A stretch of 64,000 nucleotides of DNA from an uncultured Caulobacterales bacterium (GTDB lineage: Bacteria; Pseudomonadota; Alphaproteobacteria; Caulobacterales; Maricaulaceae). The notes beneath the pieces are model-generated. The model was not told the DNA's origin, did no database searches, and saw nothing but the letters and a program-made list of their open reading frames with translations. The stretch spans positions 243,315-307,314 of the forward strand of contig CALFUN010000007.1 of assembly GCA_937929915.1 (NCBI GenBank), given 5' to 3'. This document shows positions 9,621-19,060 of this stretch, piece after piece; the first letter of the stretch is position 1, and each line of letters begins with the position of its first letter. The translations under genes and the position numbers were made by a program.

Positions 9621-10211
9621 TTATGTAGCTAATATCTGAGTTAAGACAGACTGCACCTGTTCGCGCGTCTTTTCTAGTCCTTCATCTGTGGATATAATAA
9701 AATCAGCTCGAGCACGTTTATCTTTATCTGGCATTTGACGTGATAAAAGCATCTCAAATATATCCTCTGTCATACCCTCACGCGCCATAACCCGTGCTTT
9801 TTGAACAGATGCGGAGGCTGAGACAACAACAACATTATCCACATTTTTATGACCTTCTGTCTCAAATAATAACGGCACGTCAAATATAACAGCCTTCGCT
9901 CCATCAGATTTAGCTTGTTTTGAAAATTCAGCTCGCATTTGACCAACCCAAGGATGGATGAAACTCTCCAAAACTTTTAAATTTAATGGGTCAGCTTTTA
10001 TATGTTCACCCAATTTTTTACGATCAATCGCGTCATTAATAATCACATCAGGAAATACAGTTTTTATCAAAGCAACCGCTTTTCCGCCCTTGCTATATAA
10101 TTTATGCACAGCGGCATCTGCGTCAAAAACAGGACAGCCCAAATCTTTAAACATATTAGCCGTTGTGGTTTTCCCCATACCAATAGAGCCTGTTAAGCCT
10201 ATAATTTTCAT
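9621..10211 (-). CDS. coaE: Dephospho-CoA kinase
   Basis: A 196-residue kinase that phosphorylates dephospho-CoA in the last step of coenzyme A synthesis. The P-loop G-S-I-G-M-G-K-T lies at 8-15, followed by the typical F-D-A-D-A-A-V-H segment and the V-P-L-L-F-E-T motif near residue 115. Length is normal. It is followed by dnaQ and preceded 14 bases upstream by aroE, giving the run maf-aroE-coaE-dnaQ that is conserved beside the origin in many alphaproteobacteria. Confidence 0.95.
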   Translation of the reverse strand: MKIIGLTGSIGMGKTTTANMFKDLGCPVFDADAAVHKLYSKGGKAVALIKTVFPDVIINDAIDRKKLGEHIKADPLNLKVLESFIHPWVGQMRAEFSKQAKSDGAKAVIFDVPLLFETEGHKNVDNVVVVSASASVQKARVMAREGMTEDIFEMLLSRQMPDKDKRARADFIISTDEGLEKTREQVQSVLTQILAT

Positions 10212-10225
10212 ATCAATAGCTGCAT

Positions 10226-11077
10226 TTATCTGACGCCTGATTTAAGGGCAGTAAGTAATATATCTTTTGGGTTTGATGTTGGGTTCGGGTTTTGGCCATA
10301 AAATAATTTAAATGATGGCCGCGCTTGTGCAATTAACATATCCAAACCGCTCATAATTAATAGACCTCTCTTTTTAGCCTCTGATAATAAAGGGGTCATC
10401 ATCGGTGTGTAAATGAGATCATAAACAAGTCCGTCATCAGGGGCATTTTCTAATGATATATCTAATGCCGCCTTTCCTGCCATACCACCCGAGCTTGCAT
10501 TGATAATTAAATTTGATCTTGCAATCGCATCTTGGCGGTCTTGCCATGGCAGAAAATATAAGCTTGGTACATTGACCATATCTACAATATCTTGCGCGGT
10601 TTTATTGGTTCTATTAATGAGGCAAATTTCTGGCACACCTAATGATAATAAAGCGCCAATAACGGCTTTAGAGGCCCCGCCAGCACCAATTATCAAAACT
10701 GATTTTTGTGTAAGTTCTGTTACTTTCATCAAGGTTAAAAGCGGTGCTACAAAACCCTCAAGATCTGTATTATGAGCTATCAACTTCCCGTTACGTTTAA
10801 ATAAGCAATTTGCCACACCTAGTTTACGAGCATCATCGGTAACATCATCTGCTGCCTCGAAAGCTTGTAATTTTAAAGGAAGCGTAACATTTACGCCAGC
10901 AATAGACGTCTGTTTTAATGATTTAAAAGCATAGACGGCTTCGTCTTGGCGAACTGCAAATGGAATATAAGCGCCTTTAATGCCAGTTTCTTTTAACCAG
11001 AAATTATGTAAAAGCGGGCTTAAAGAATGATGTATTGGCCAGCCGCAAACACCTGCGAGTTTTGGGATAAGGCTCAT
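10226..11077 (-). CDS. aroE: Shikimate dehydrogenase (NADP+)
   Basis: A 283-residue AroE, reducing 3-dehydroshikimate to shikimate in aromatic amino-acid synthesis. The N-terminal substrate domain has H-S-L-S-P near 18 and N-V-T-L-P-L-K with the catalytic lysine near 69, followed by N-T-D-L-E-G-F. The Rossmann domain has G-A-G-G-A-S-K-A near 131 and an N-R-T-N-K-T dinucleotide-specificity loop. The ATG overlaps the end of maf by four bases, which indicates coupled translation. Confidence 0.95.
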   Translation of the reverse strand: MSLIPKLAGVCGWPIHHSLSPLLHNFWLKETGIKGAYIPFAVRQDEAVYAFKSLKQTSIAGVNVTLPLKLQAFEAADDVTDDARKLGVANCLFKRNGKLIAHNTDLEGFVAPLLTLMKVTELTQKSVLIIGAGGASKAVIGALLSLGVPEICLINRTNKTAQDIVDMVNVPSLYFLPWQDRQDAIARSNLIINASSGGMAGKAALDISLENAPDDGLVYDLIYTPMMTPLLSEAKKRGLLIMSGLDMLIAQARPSFKLFYGQNPNPTSNPKDILLTALKSGVR

Positions 11078-11670
11078 GACAGTATTGCGCCGCGCATGCG
11101 CAAATAATCAAGTACAGGCAATAATGACAAACCTAATATGGAAAAAAAGTCACCCTTAACATCTGAAAATAATTGCGAGCCTAATCCTTCAAAGCGGTAA
11201 GCCCCAACAGATTGCGTTAATAGATCGCCTTCAGATTTTATATAATAATCTAAAAAATCATCTGAAAAATCTCGCATTGTCAAAGTCGTTTTTGACATGT
11301 GACGCCACACAGTTTGTCCATTTTCGCATATAACAACAGCTCCAATTAACTTATGCGTCTTGCCGCGCATAGCGATTAGCCGCTCCCGTGCCTCTTTAAC
11401 GCTTTTTGGTTTGTCATAAAGCTGATCGTCCATAACCATAATTTGATCTGCCCCTATAACAAACCCTGCTTCATGACGGCTAACCCGCATAGATTTTGCT
11501 TCCGCCAGAGCATCCGCAATATCTTGCAACCTTGCATTTTGCGCAAGCATTGAATCTTTTATGGCCGCCTCATCTATAGGTTTGGCAATAACTTCGTAAT
11601 CAATCCCTGCACCATCAAGAATTTGCCGTCTAATAGCAGAGCCTGAGGCTAATATTATCCGTGCCGTCAT
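11074..11670 (-). CDS. maf: Maf family nucleoside triphosphate pyrophosphatase
   Basis: A 198-residue Maf protein that hydrolyses non-canonical or modified nucleoside triphosphates to the monophosphate. The signature L-A-S-G-S-A-I-R-R is near the start (canonical S-x-S-P-R-R is changed to S-G-S-A-I-R-R), followed by K-P-x-D-E near 33 and the catalytic G-A-D-Q near 69. It overlaps aroE by four bases and follows the PPSRP gene after nine bases, so PPSRP-maf-aroE-coaE-dnaQ looks like one leftward operon. Confidence 0.93.
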   Translation of the reverse strand: MTARIILASGSAIRRQILDGAGIDYEVIAKPIDEAAIKDSMLAQNARLQDIADALAEAKSMRVSRHEAGFVIGADQIMVMDDQLYDKPKSVKEARERLIAMRGKTHKLIGAVVICENGQTVWRHMSKTTLTMRDFSDDFLDYYIKSEGDLLTQSVGAYRFEGLGSQLFSDVKGDFFSILGLSLLPVLDYLRMRGAILS

Positions 11671-11679
11671 ATAAGTTTT

Positions 11680-12528
11680 TCACCGTCCGTGATGATTAGG
11701 GTTATAGGTTTTATAAAGATTTATAATTTGCGCTGATGTTTCTTCAATAGACTTACGCGTGACATCTATAACTTTATAGCCCTTTTTTAAAAACATACGT
11801 TTGGCTTGTCGCATCTCATCTCTGACCCGCTCTTGATCAATATAATCTGTTTGGCCATCCTGTTTTAAGCCAATCAGACGTTGCTCTCGAATTTGTACAA
11901 TTATATCAGGTGCAGCGACAAGCCCGACAATAAATGGCTTTTTCATATCATCTAAAGCCACAGGTAGCGGTGCCCCTGGGACTAAAGGGATATTTCCCGT
12001 CTTATATCCTCTATTGGCTAGGTATATAGAGGTCGGTGTTTTTGACGTGCGCGAGACACCCAATAAAACAATATCTGCCGTAGCAAGTCCCATAACATTT
12101 TGCCCATCATCATGTGCCATAGCAAAATCAAGAGCTTCAATGCGTTGATAATATTCAGCATCAAGGTTACGTTGCGCGCCCACTTCTGAAATCATAGCGG
12201 CCCCTAAATATCGGCCCAGCATCGCCAAACTCGGATCTAAAATAGAAATAAACGGTATATTTTCCCTGACACAAAAGTCTTCAAGCTTTCGGCGACGGTC
12301 AATATTAACAAGCGTATAAAGAACAACGCCGGGTTTATTTTTTATTTCCTCTAAAGTTTTTTCAAGCTGATCTTCTGACCTCACCAAAGCATGTAAATGC
12401 TCAAGCGCGGTGCAAGACGGAAATTGCGCAGTAGACGCTTTCATCATACCTACAAGTGTTTCACCCGTAGAATCGCTGACAAGATGAACATGAAAATAGA
12501 TGGATATATTTGGGTTACGATCTGACAT
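11680..12528 (-). CDS. Pyruvate,phosphate dikinase regulatory protein (PPSRP, DUF299)
   Basis: A 282-residue bifunctional serine/threonine kinase and pyrophosphorylase family protein that controls pyruvate phosphate dikinase or PEP synthase by reversible phosphorylation. The N-terminus has the conserved H-L-V-S-D-S-T-G-E-T segment and the ADP-binding loop is G-V-S-R-T-S-K-T-P-T near residue 157, followed by the L-A-N-R-G-Y-K segment. It is the first gene left of the presumed origin, opposite hemE; this is the RP001-type gene that borders the Caulobacter origin. Confidence 0.94.
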   Translation of the reverse strand: MSDRNPNISIYFHVHLVSDSTGETLVGMMKASTAQFPSCTALEHLHALVRSEDQLEKTLEEIKNKPGVVLYTLVNIDRRRKLEDFCVRENIPFISILDPSLAMLGRYLGAAMISEVGAQRNLDAEYYQRIEALDFAMAHDDGQNVMGLATADIVLLGVSRTSKTPTSIYLANRGYKTGNIPLVPGAPLPVALDDMKKPFIVGLVAAPDIIVQIREQRLIGLKQDGQTDYIDQERVRDEMRQAKRMFLKKGYKVIDVTRKSIEETSAQIINLYKTYNPNHHGR

Positions 12529-12970
12529 TCATATCTGCTCTATGGCAATTTCATCCCATTTGTCCACATTGGAAATTTTTATAAGGCTTTTTCATAGAGC
12601 AGCGATGATAAATTCTAACGTTCTTAAAAATTTATCCACAAAGACAATCCCAGAATATTAATCTTCTGATATATGGGTATAAATATTACCCACATTTTTA
12701 TCCACATTTTTAAATTTCATCAAATCTTTGTTCTTAAATATAGAATTCTACTTTTCTTGTTATTCAAACTAATCTTATTCATATTATAAAGACAAATATT
12801 ATCCTGAATAAAAGGTAGGATATTAAAATTTCTTACCAAAAGGTTAATACGATAAACATATTCCTGCTCTCTACACCTATCATCTCTTAAAAATATTTAG
12901 ATAAAAGATGCCTTCCATTTGGATAATATAGGTATAAACAAAACTTAAGTTCAAACTGATAGGTTTTATA
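12529..12970. other. Probable chromosome replication origin (oriC)
   Basis: This 442-base gap between the divergent PPSRP and hemE genes is strongly AT-rich and contains two exact DnaA boxes TTATCCACA (12632-12640 and 12698-12706), and near matches TTGTCCACA (12560-12568), TTACCCACA (12686-12694) and, on the minus strand, TTATCCAAA (12918-12926). An IHF-like site (CATCAA-N4-TTG, one mismatch) lies at 12718-12730. Genes run away from it on both sides, as on replicating leading strands, and hemE/PPSRP flank the known Caulobacter origin. The stretch 12740-12900 is the most AT-rich and could be the unwinding region. CtrA sites could not be recognised with confidence. Confidence 0.85.
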
Positions 12971-14008
12971 ATGTCCCCTAAAATTATAAACGTACTCAAT
13001 GGTCAGCAAAGCTCGATCCCGCCAATTTGGTTTATGCGTCAAGCTGGACGTCATTTACCTGAATATTTAGACGTCAGAGCAACGGCGAAAAATTTTATAG
13101 ATTTTTGTTTTTCACCTGACAAAGCCGCCCGAGTGACACTGCAACCTATAGAACGCTATGATATGGATGCAGCTATACTATTTGCAGATATATTACTTAT
13201 CCCTATTGGGCTTGGCAGAAAAGTGGACTTCATCAAAGGGGTCGGCCCTGTTTTAGAGCCTATTGATGTTGATGGTATACAAAAATTAAAAATAGACGGG
13301 GCAGCAGACCGTATTTCTTCTGTTTATGAAACGGTTTCCAATGTTCGAAAAGAACTAGCAAAGGATAAAGCTCTCATAGGGTTTTGCGGAGGGCCATGGA
13401 CTGTTGCAACATATATGATTGAAGGTAAGGGGTCTCCGTCTAAAGACATTGTAAAAAGATTTGCTTATGAAAACCCAGAAGCAATGGCGGATTTATTGGA
13501 AGCCCTTGTTATATCAAGTGCAGATTATTTGATTAAGCAAGCCAAAGCTGGGGCTGATGTTTTGAAGATATTTGAAAGCTGGGCAGAAGGTCTTAGTCCT
13601 GATCTTTTTGACAGACTTGTTATTCATCCAACTCAAGAAATTGTAAAACGCATCCGGGATGCAGGCATTACAATCCCTATCATTGGTTTTCCCAGAGGTG
13701 CGGGGCTTAATGCTATCCGCTACGCGCATGAGACGCATATAACGGCTATAGCCGCGGGGACTCAAATGCCGTTAGATGATTTTAGAGCGACTATTCCTGA
13801 TGGTATGACGGTGCAAGGTAATCTTGACCCATTAGCTCTTCGTATTGGCGGAAAGACATTACGGCGGGCGGTAGATAATGTCTTAAGAGACGCGCAATCT
13901 GGGCCGCATATTTTTAACCTTGGCCACGGCGTTACGCCTGATGTGAAAATTGAAAATGTGCAAGCTGTCGTTAATCACATTCGAGGTTTAGAGGCCAATT
14001 ATGTTTGA
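12971..14008 (+). CDS. hemE: Uroporphyrinogen decarboxylase
   Basis: A 345-residue HemE that decarboxylates the four acetate chains of uroporphyrinogen III to give coproporphyrinogen III in heme synthesis. The N-terminal W-F-M-R-Q-A-G-R-H-L-P-E-Y signature lies at 21-33 and the second signature G-F-C-G-G-P-W-T-V-A-T-Y-M near residue 137. Length is standard. It is the first rightward gene after the origin gap and overlaps the following hemJ by eight bases, so the two are cotranscribed. Confidence 0.96.
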   Translation: MSPKIINVLNGQQSSIPPIWFMRQAGRHLPEYLDVRATAKNFIDFCFSPDKAARVTLQPIERYDMDAAILFADILLIPIGLGRKVDFIKGVGPVLEPIDVDGIQKLKIDGAADRISSVYETVSNVRKELAKDKALIGFCGGPWTVATYMIEGKGSPSKDIVKRFAYENPEAMADLLEALVISSADYLIKQAKAGADVLKIFESWAEGLSPDLFDRLVIHPTQEIVKRIRDAGITIPIIGFPRGAGLNAIRYAHETHITAIAAGTQMPLDDFRATIPDGMTVQGNLDPLALRIGGKTLRRAVDNVLRDAQSGPHIFNLGHGVTPDVKIENVQAVVNHIRGLEANYV

Positions 14009-14438
14009 TATTTGGTTATGGATAAAAGCTATTCATGTTATTGCTGTTATATTCTGGATGGCAGGGCTTTTATATATGCCGCGACTTTTCGTTTATCACA
14101 GTAGTTCTGTTAAAGGCGGAGAGCTTGAAGCAAAAATGATAGAATCTGCTGAAAAATTACAACGTATAATTATGACACCTGCTATGGTTGTTGCAGTTCT
14201 TATGGGCTTATCCCTTGTATGGTATAATGCTGCAAGTTTAACGACAACATTATGGTTACCTCTTAAATTAGTTTTAGTTTTTAGCCTTGTAGGTTTTCAT
14301 GGATATTTAACATCAACACGGAAAAAATTTGCAGCAGGACAACGCCCAAAAACGGAAAAACATTTCCGTATGATCAATGAAATTCCGTCTATTTTTACAA
14401 TATTTATTGTTATGCTTGTGATTATAAAGCCTTTTTAG
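14001..14438 (+). CDS. hemJ: Protoporphyrinogen oxidase HemJ
   Basis: A 145-residue membrane protein with four hydrophobic segments. The N-terminal K-A-I-H-V-I-A-V-I-F-W-M-A-G-L segment with His12, followed by L-P-R-L/Y-H, fits HemJ, the heme-binding oxidase that converts protoporphyrinogen IX to protoporphyrin IX. Coupling to hemE (eight-base overlap) supports a role in heme synthesis. A related annotation, CopD-like membrane protein, would fit the fold but not the neighbours as well. Confidence 0.9.
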   Translation: MFDIWLWIKAIHVIAVIFWMAGLLYMPRLFVYHSSSVKGGELEAKMIESAEKLQRIIMTPAMVVAVLMGLSLVWYNAASLTTTLWLPLKLVLVFSLVGFHGYLTSTRKKFAAGQRPKTEKHFRMINEIPSIFTIFIVMLVIIKPF

Positions 14439-14572
14439 GCTATTGACGTTTAATTTTATATCTATATTTAAATAGGATGTAACATTCGTTGCAGCTTTTT
14501 TTCTATACATGATGATGTGATAAAGCTTTTGCGTGAGTCATCTCTTTCCCCCCAACATATAATGATATTATT

Positions 14573-15871
14573 ATGACAGATTTAAACACCCAAGACCTAG
14601 ATAGCATGACCTCTATTAGTTTGGATGACCTTAAACTTTTAAAACCTGCTAATCTTATAAAATTTGCTGAAAAAGTTGGTGTAGAAAACGCAGGTTCAAT
14701 GCGTAAGCAAGATATTTTCTTCCAAGTTTTAAGAGATCTTGCTGATGATGATATGCAAATTAATGGGACAGGTGTTTTAGAGGTTCTCCAAGATGGATTT
14801 GGCTTTTTACGCGCGCCAGAGGCTAATTATCTTCCCGGGCCTGATGATATTTATGTCAGCCCGCAGCAAATTCGGGCTTTAGGCTTAAGAACGGGTGATA
14901 CGATAAGCGGTGAAATACGTAGCCCTAAAGATAATGAGCGTTACTTTGCCATGAGCAAAGTGACATCGATGAATTTTGGAACGCCTGAACAGGCTCGTAA
15001 TAAATCACATTTTGATAATCTAACACCGCTCTACCCTGATGAGCGGATGAAAATGGAAATTGAAGACCCAACACGCAAAGACAGTTCTGGCCGCGTGATT
15101 GATATTGTAGCGCCTATTGGCAAAGGGCAGCGGGCCTTAATTGTTGCTCCGCCGCGGACGGGTAAAACGGTTTTACTACAAAATATAGCCCACTCTATCG
15201 AACGTAATCATCCTGAATGTTATGTGTTAGTTTTACTTATTGATGAACGCCCAGAAGAAGTCACAGATATGCAGCGCTCTGTTAAAGGCGAGGTTGTTTC
15301 GTCTACATTTGATGAGCCTGCTACGCGGCACGTACAAGTCGCGGAGATGGTTATTCAAAAAGCCAAACGATTAACAGAACATGGCAAAGATGTGGTTATA
15401 TTACTCGATTCAATAACCCGTTTAGGCCGTGCTTATAATACGGTTGTTCCAAGCTCAGGTAAGGTTTTAACGGGCGGTGTTGATGCCAACGCACTCCAGC
15501 GCCCTAAGCGCTTTTTCGGGGCTGCGCGAAATATTGAAGATGGCGGCTCTTTGACAATTATTGCCACAGCTTTGATTGATACAGGCTCGCGTATGGATGA
15601 GGTCATTTTCGAAGAATTTAAAGGTACAGGGAATAGCGAAATTGTATTAGATCGCAAAGTGGCTGATAAGCGTATATTCCCAGCGATTGATGTGACAAAA
15701 TCTGGAACGCGGAAAGAAGAATTACTTATTGATCCTGTTGAATTACAAAAAACATATGTTCTGCGGCGAATTTTAAATCCTATGGGAACAATGGATGCGA
15801 TTGAATTTTTACTATCCAAACTCAAAGATAATAAAAATAATGCAGAGTTTTTTGATAGTATGAATACTTAA
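14573..15871 (+). CDS. rho: Transcription termination factor Rho
   Basis: A 432-residue hexameric RNA helicase that terminates transcription. The N-terminal SAP-like segment and the cold-shock RNA-binding fold are visible, the latter with D-G-F-G-F-L-R at 74-80; the ATPase domain has Walker A P-P-R-T-G-K-T at 193-199 and a Walker [12 protein letters not shown]. Length is typical. It lies 134 bases after hemJ, the known alphaproteobacterial position near the origin, and is followed by a strong hairpin terminator at 15893-15917. Confidence 0.97.
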   Translation: MTDLNTQDLDSMTSISLDDLKLLKPANLIKFAEKVGVENAGSMRKQDIFFQVLRDLADDDMQINGTGVLEVLQDGFGFLRAPEANYLPGPDDIYVSPQQIRALGLRTGDTISGEIRSPKDNERYFAMSKVTSMNFGTPEQARNKSHFDNLTPLYPDERMKMEIEDPTRKDSSGRVIDIVAPIGKGQRALIVAPPRTGKTVLLQNIAHSIERNHPECYVLVLLIDERPEEVTDMQRSVKGEVVSSTFDEPATRHVQVAEMVIQKAKRLTEHGKDVVILLDSITRLGRAYNTVVPSSGKVLTGGVDANALQRPKRFFGAARNIEDGGSLTIIATALIDTGSRMDEVIFEEFKGTGNSEIVLDRKVADKRIFPAIDVTKSGTRKEELLIDPVELQKTYVLRRILNPMGTMDAIEFLLSKLKDNKNNAEFFDSMNT

Positions 15872-15892
15872 AGACCTAATTAGAAATCAAAT

Positions 15893-15917
15893 AAAAGCCC
15901 CAAAATCTGGGGCTTTT
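15893..15917. terminator. Bidirectional rho-independent terminator (rho / secB)
   Basis: A perfect nine-base-pair stem, AAAAGCCCC / GGGGCTTTT, with a seven-base loop lies between the convergent rho and secB genes. The A-tract and T-tract at the two ends allow it to serve both directions. Confidence 0.9.
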
Positions 15918-15924
15918 ATTTTTA

Positions 15925-16446
15925 TTAATTTTTGGGTTGGCTCGCGGCGCGGCGCATCATTTCTTCGCGGTACATAGCGGCAAAATCGGGCGGCTCTAAC
16001 ATAATAGGCGGGAAGCCGCCATTTTGTGTCATATCAGCCATAATTTGGCGGGCAAACGGGAAGAGCAGCCTTGGGCATTCGATCAATATCATTGGCTGAA
16101 TTTCCTCAACGCTAACGCCTTGAAAAGCAAAGAGGCCTGCATATTCAAGCTCGGCAATAAAGACAGTTTGATCGCCGCGCGTTGCACTTGTGCGCAATAT
16201 AAGCGTGACTTCAACAGCATCTTCCTCGAGCATTTGCCGTCCAATTTCAATGTTAATGTCAATTTTTGGAGGTTCTTGCCCTGTCCGAAGACTATCGGGG
16301 GCGTGTGGGTTTTCGAAACTTGCATCCCGCGTATATTGTGCAAGAACTCGTAGCATTGGCCCTTGATCTGGATTAGATGGGCTTTGAGCAGGTGCATCCG
16401 CGGGTGTTTCGCTTTCTTTAGGCTTTTTGGCCATATTTAAACTCAT
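15925..16446 (-). CDS. secB: Protein-export chaperone SecB
   Basis: A 173-residue SecB, a tetrameric cytosolic chaperone that keeps preproteins unfolded and hands them to SecA. An alphaproteobacterial Pro/Ala-rich N-terminal extension (about 28 residues) precedes the core (P-M-L-R-V-L-A-Q-Y then D-I-N-I-E-I-G near 63) and the conserved F-P-F-A-R-Q-I segment. Met5 at 16434 is an alternative start. It is convergent with rho and divergent from timA, the usual alphaproteobacterial secB-timA-mltA arrangement. Confidence 0.95.
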   Translation of the reverse strand: MSLNMAKKPKESETPADAPAQSPSNPDQGPMLRVLAQYTRDASFENPHAPDSLRTGQEPPKIDINIEIGRQMLEEDAVEVTLILRTSATRGDQTVFIAELEYAGLFAFQGVSVEEIQPMILIECPRLLFPFARQIMADMTQNGGFPPIMLEPPDFAAMYREEMMRRAASQPKN

Positions 16447-16581
16447 ATGTTACGCACAAATAGACTGTGCAATTATGGCGACTGCGCTAACATAGCGCTG
16501 GCAAAACGGCAATTGCTTATTGCGATTCTGACTGCAAAGCATTAGCTAAGCAACACAGATGGGCGTGAGTAAGGTAAAAAT

Positions 16582-17250
16582 ATGATTTACGAAGTTATCA
16601 TTTATGCAGCGCTTGCGACCGTTGTTTGTGTCATGATGTATTCTATTTTAGGTAAACAGGTTGGCAAAGGCTCTGAGGACCCGCTAAATCTGGATAAAAT
16701 ACTTAAAGGCAATGAAGCTATGACCGAGCAGGGCATTAATGTTGTATCTTTGGCCTCTAAAACAAAAACTATGTTTAGCCCGATTCAAGCTTTGGATCCA
16801 AATTTTACAGAAAGCCATTTTATTGACGGAGCTAAGGCGGCTTATTCAATGATCCTCGAAGCTTTTGCCAGCGGGGATAAAGAGCTTTTAAAGTCACTGC
16901 TTACAAAGGATGTTTATGCCGTTTATCAAGACGCGATAAATGCCAGAGAGGCTCAAAATTATCGCCAAGTCACAGATTTGGGCCGCCTGAAAAGCGCTAA
17001 AATCCAAAATGTTAAAATGGACGGAGCTATAGCGCGCATTCACGTTATTTATGAAGCTGAACTCACGTCGGCCTTATTGAATGAAGACGGTGATATTGTT
17101 GAGGGTGACCCAGATGTTTTATCGTCCATTTCCGAAGTCTGGGAGTATGAGCGTAATTTAAAATCATCAAACCCAAATTGGTTGCTAGCTGATGTTGTCC
17201 CGTCGGAAGGCGACAGTCTCGAAGCGGACCCAACGCCTGATACGAAATAG
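16582..17250 (+). CDS. timA: Tim44/TimA family adaptor protein
   Basis: A 222-residue protein with one N-terminal membrane helix (residues 3-22) and a C-terminal Tim44-like domain (F-I-D-G-A-K-A-A-Y, then a NTF2-like fold ending in W-E-Y-E-R). Members act at the inner membrane and are proposed to be a relic of the bacterial ancestor of mitochondrial Tim44. It is divergent from secB and is followed by mltA, an arrangement conserved in alphaproteobacteria that links it to protein export. Precise function is not settled. Confidence 0.88.
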   Translation: MIYEVIIYAALATVVCVMMYSILGKQVGKGSEDPLNLDKILKGNEAMTEQGINVVSLASKTKTMFSPIQALDPNFTESHFIDGAKAAYSMILEAFASGDKELLKSLLTKDVYAVYQDAINAREAQNYRQVTDLGRLKSAKIQNVKMDGAIARIHVIYEAELTSALLNEDGDIVEGDPDVLSSISEVWEYERNLKSSNPNWLLADVVPSEGDSLEADPTPDTK

Positions 17251-17312
17251 ATATTGCGGTTTAGTAAGGTAAAATAAATTGTATTTTTCTGAAAATAGGA
17301 TGACATAGATAT

Positions 17313-18554
17313 ATGTTGTCTCTATCCAGATATTTTGCAGGTTTTTTTCTAATTGTCTTATCGGCCTGTACAACACTTCCACAAACAAGCCCAACAGGGC
17401 CAAACTTTCCTAGCCCGGATGTTGAAAACCCAGGCGTTATTATAATTGCAGAGCCTATATTAACGCCTAAAGCTGCTGACCCAATCCCAGCGCCGCCGCC
17501 GCCCGAAACCGAGCCGCCCGCCGTGCCTGTTTATGAGCTTCCAAATGAATTTGCCGATCTTGATGGCTGGTTATGGTCTGATATAGACGCTGCACTTAGT
17601 AGCTTTCGTAAAAGCTGTGAGAGCTGGGCGCAGGCGGACCAAAGCGCATTGCTTAATCCTAATTTACCGCAATATGGGCGGTATTCTGATTGGCAGGATG
17701 CGTGCGATGGCGCGTTAGCTGCCACAAACCCGCACCGCTTTTTTGAAGCGCATTTTACACCTATACAGCAATCAACACAGACGGAAATAGACGGCCTTTT
17801 AACGGGATATTATGAACCAGAAATAGAGGTAAGACTGTCTCCAACTCAAGAGTTTCATGCGCCCATTCTTGCAAAACCAAAAAGCCTCAAAGTTCAAAAC
17901 CTGCCGCGTGAAAAACTCACCGCGATTTCCTCGCGAGTGATTGCTTATGGCCGCCCGATTGATGTGTTTTTTTTGCAAATTCAAGGGTCAGGCCGATTGC
18001 GTTTCAAAGACGGTAATATATTCCGAGCAGCTTATGCAGGTAATAATGGTAAAGCTTATAAATCCATTGGGAAGATTTTGGTAGAGCGCGGAGAATTAAC
18101 GCTAGAAAAAGCGTCGAAAGATGCGATTGAAGATTGGATGACGCGTAATGGCCGCAAGGCTGCGCGCGCGTTGATGAATGAAAATCCGCGCTATATTTTC
18201 TTCACAGAACAAAAGATTGAAGCCGGTGAAGGCCCGCGCGGGGCGATGCGCGTGCCTTTAACAGCAATGGGGTCTATCGCGGTTGACCCGCGTTATCATC
18301 CTTACGGTGTACCAATTTGGTTGCAAACAACCCTGCCGCAAAGCGGGGGTGATTTTCGCGGAAAACAACAATCTATTCTCGTGATGGCGCAAGATACGGG
18401 TAATGCTATTCGCGGCCCATTACGAGCTGATTTATTTTTTGGCTCTGGACAGGCGGCAGGTGAGCGAGCGGGCGTCATGAAGCACCGCGCGCAATGGTCT
18501 GTATTTTTACCAAAGGCCTTAGCGCTCAAAAATGGACCTAAGCCAATCTCATGA
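17313..18554 (+). CDS. mltA: Membrane-bound lytic murein transglycosylase A
   Basis: A 413-residue lipoprotein: signal peptide ending V-L-S-A-C-T-T (lipobox), then a Pro/Glu-rich linker near residues 50-70. The MltA core has G-Y-Y-E-P near 165 and G-S-G-R-L-R-F near 222, and the 3D domain ends in A-Q-D-T-G-N-A-I-R-G-P-L-R-A-D with the catalytic Asp. It cleaves glycan strands of murein with formation of 1,6-anhydromuramic acid. It overlaps smr by four bases (ATGA). Confidence 0.93.
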   Translation: MLSLSRYFAGFFLIVLSACTTLPQTSPTGPNFPSPDVENPGVIIIAEPILTPKAADPIPAPPPPETEPPAVPVYELPNEFADLDGWLWSDIDAALSSFRKSCESWAQADQSALLNPNLPQYGRYSDWQDACDGALAATNPHRFFEAHFTPIQQSTQTEIDGLLTGYYEPEIEVRLSPTQEFHAPILAKPKSLKVQNLPREKLTAISSRVIAYGRPIDVFFLQIQGSGRLRFKDGNIFRAAYAGNNGKAYKSIGKILVERGELTLEKASKDAIEDWMTRNGRKAARALMNENPRYIFFTEQKIEAGEGPRGAMRVPLTAMGSIAVDPRYHPYGVPIWLQTTLPQSGGDFRGKQQSILVMAQDTGNAIRGPLRADLFFGSGQAAGERAGVMKHRAQWSVFLPKALALKNGPKPIS

Positions 18555-19060
18555 CAAAAGATCGTCCGATAAAGCCGGATGAGAAAAAAATCTGGGGCAG
18601 GGTTGCACGTACTGTGCGCCCGCGCCGCCGCCCGCATGGTCATAGGGCCGCCAAACCCTATCCGCTCTCTGGCCCAAGCCGCGAAGACTTTGCGAATATG
18701 CTCCGCGTGCCGCCGCAAGCAGCCGAAGCCCCAAAGGCACTGCCGCAAAGTCTTGACCTTAACCGAGATAAAAAAACGCGCCGTGGTCAAGTCTCGATTG
18801 ATACGAAAATTGACCTACATGATATGACCCAAGCTCAAGCGAGGCCTGCGTTGCAACGGGCGATAATTCGAGCCTCTAACCGAAATTACAAATGCCTGCT
18901 TGTGATAACGGGCAAGGGTATGCGCGGCGAGGGCATATTGCGCCGCAGCTTTATTGGCTGGATAGAAGACCCAACCATTCGTCCTCTCATAGCAACCTAC
19001 GCCCAAGCCCATATACGGCATGGCGGCAGTGGAGCGTGGTATGTGTTTTTAAAGGGGTGA
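18551..19060 (+). CDS. Smr domain protein (MutS2-type nuclease domain)
   Basis: A 169-residue protein. A basic Arg/Pro-rich N-terminus is followed by an Smr domain (about residues 85-169) with I-D-L-H-D-M-T, then V-I-T-G-K-G near 117 and a C-terminal H-G-G-S-G-A-W-Y-V. Smr domains bind or nick DNA/RNA; the role of these stand-alone alphaproteobacterial copies is unknown. The start overlaps the mltA stop, so it is translationally coupled. Confidence 0.9.
   Translation: MTKDRPIKPDEKKIWGRVARTVRPRRRPHGHRAAKPYPLSGPSREDFANMLRVPPQAAEAPKALPQSLDLNRDKKTRRGQVSIDTKIDLHDMTQAQARPALQRAIIRASNRNYKCLLVITGKGMRGEGILRRSFIGWIEDPTIRPLIATYAQAHIRHGGSGAWYVFLKG

Noticed and set aside
12529..12970. CtrA binding sites in the origin
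   Set aside because: Several TTAA words occur in the AT-rich DNA, but none gave a clean TTAA-N7-TTAA pair by eye, so I do not claim CtrA control.
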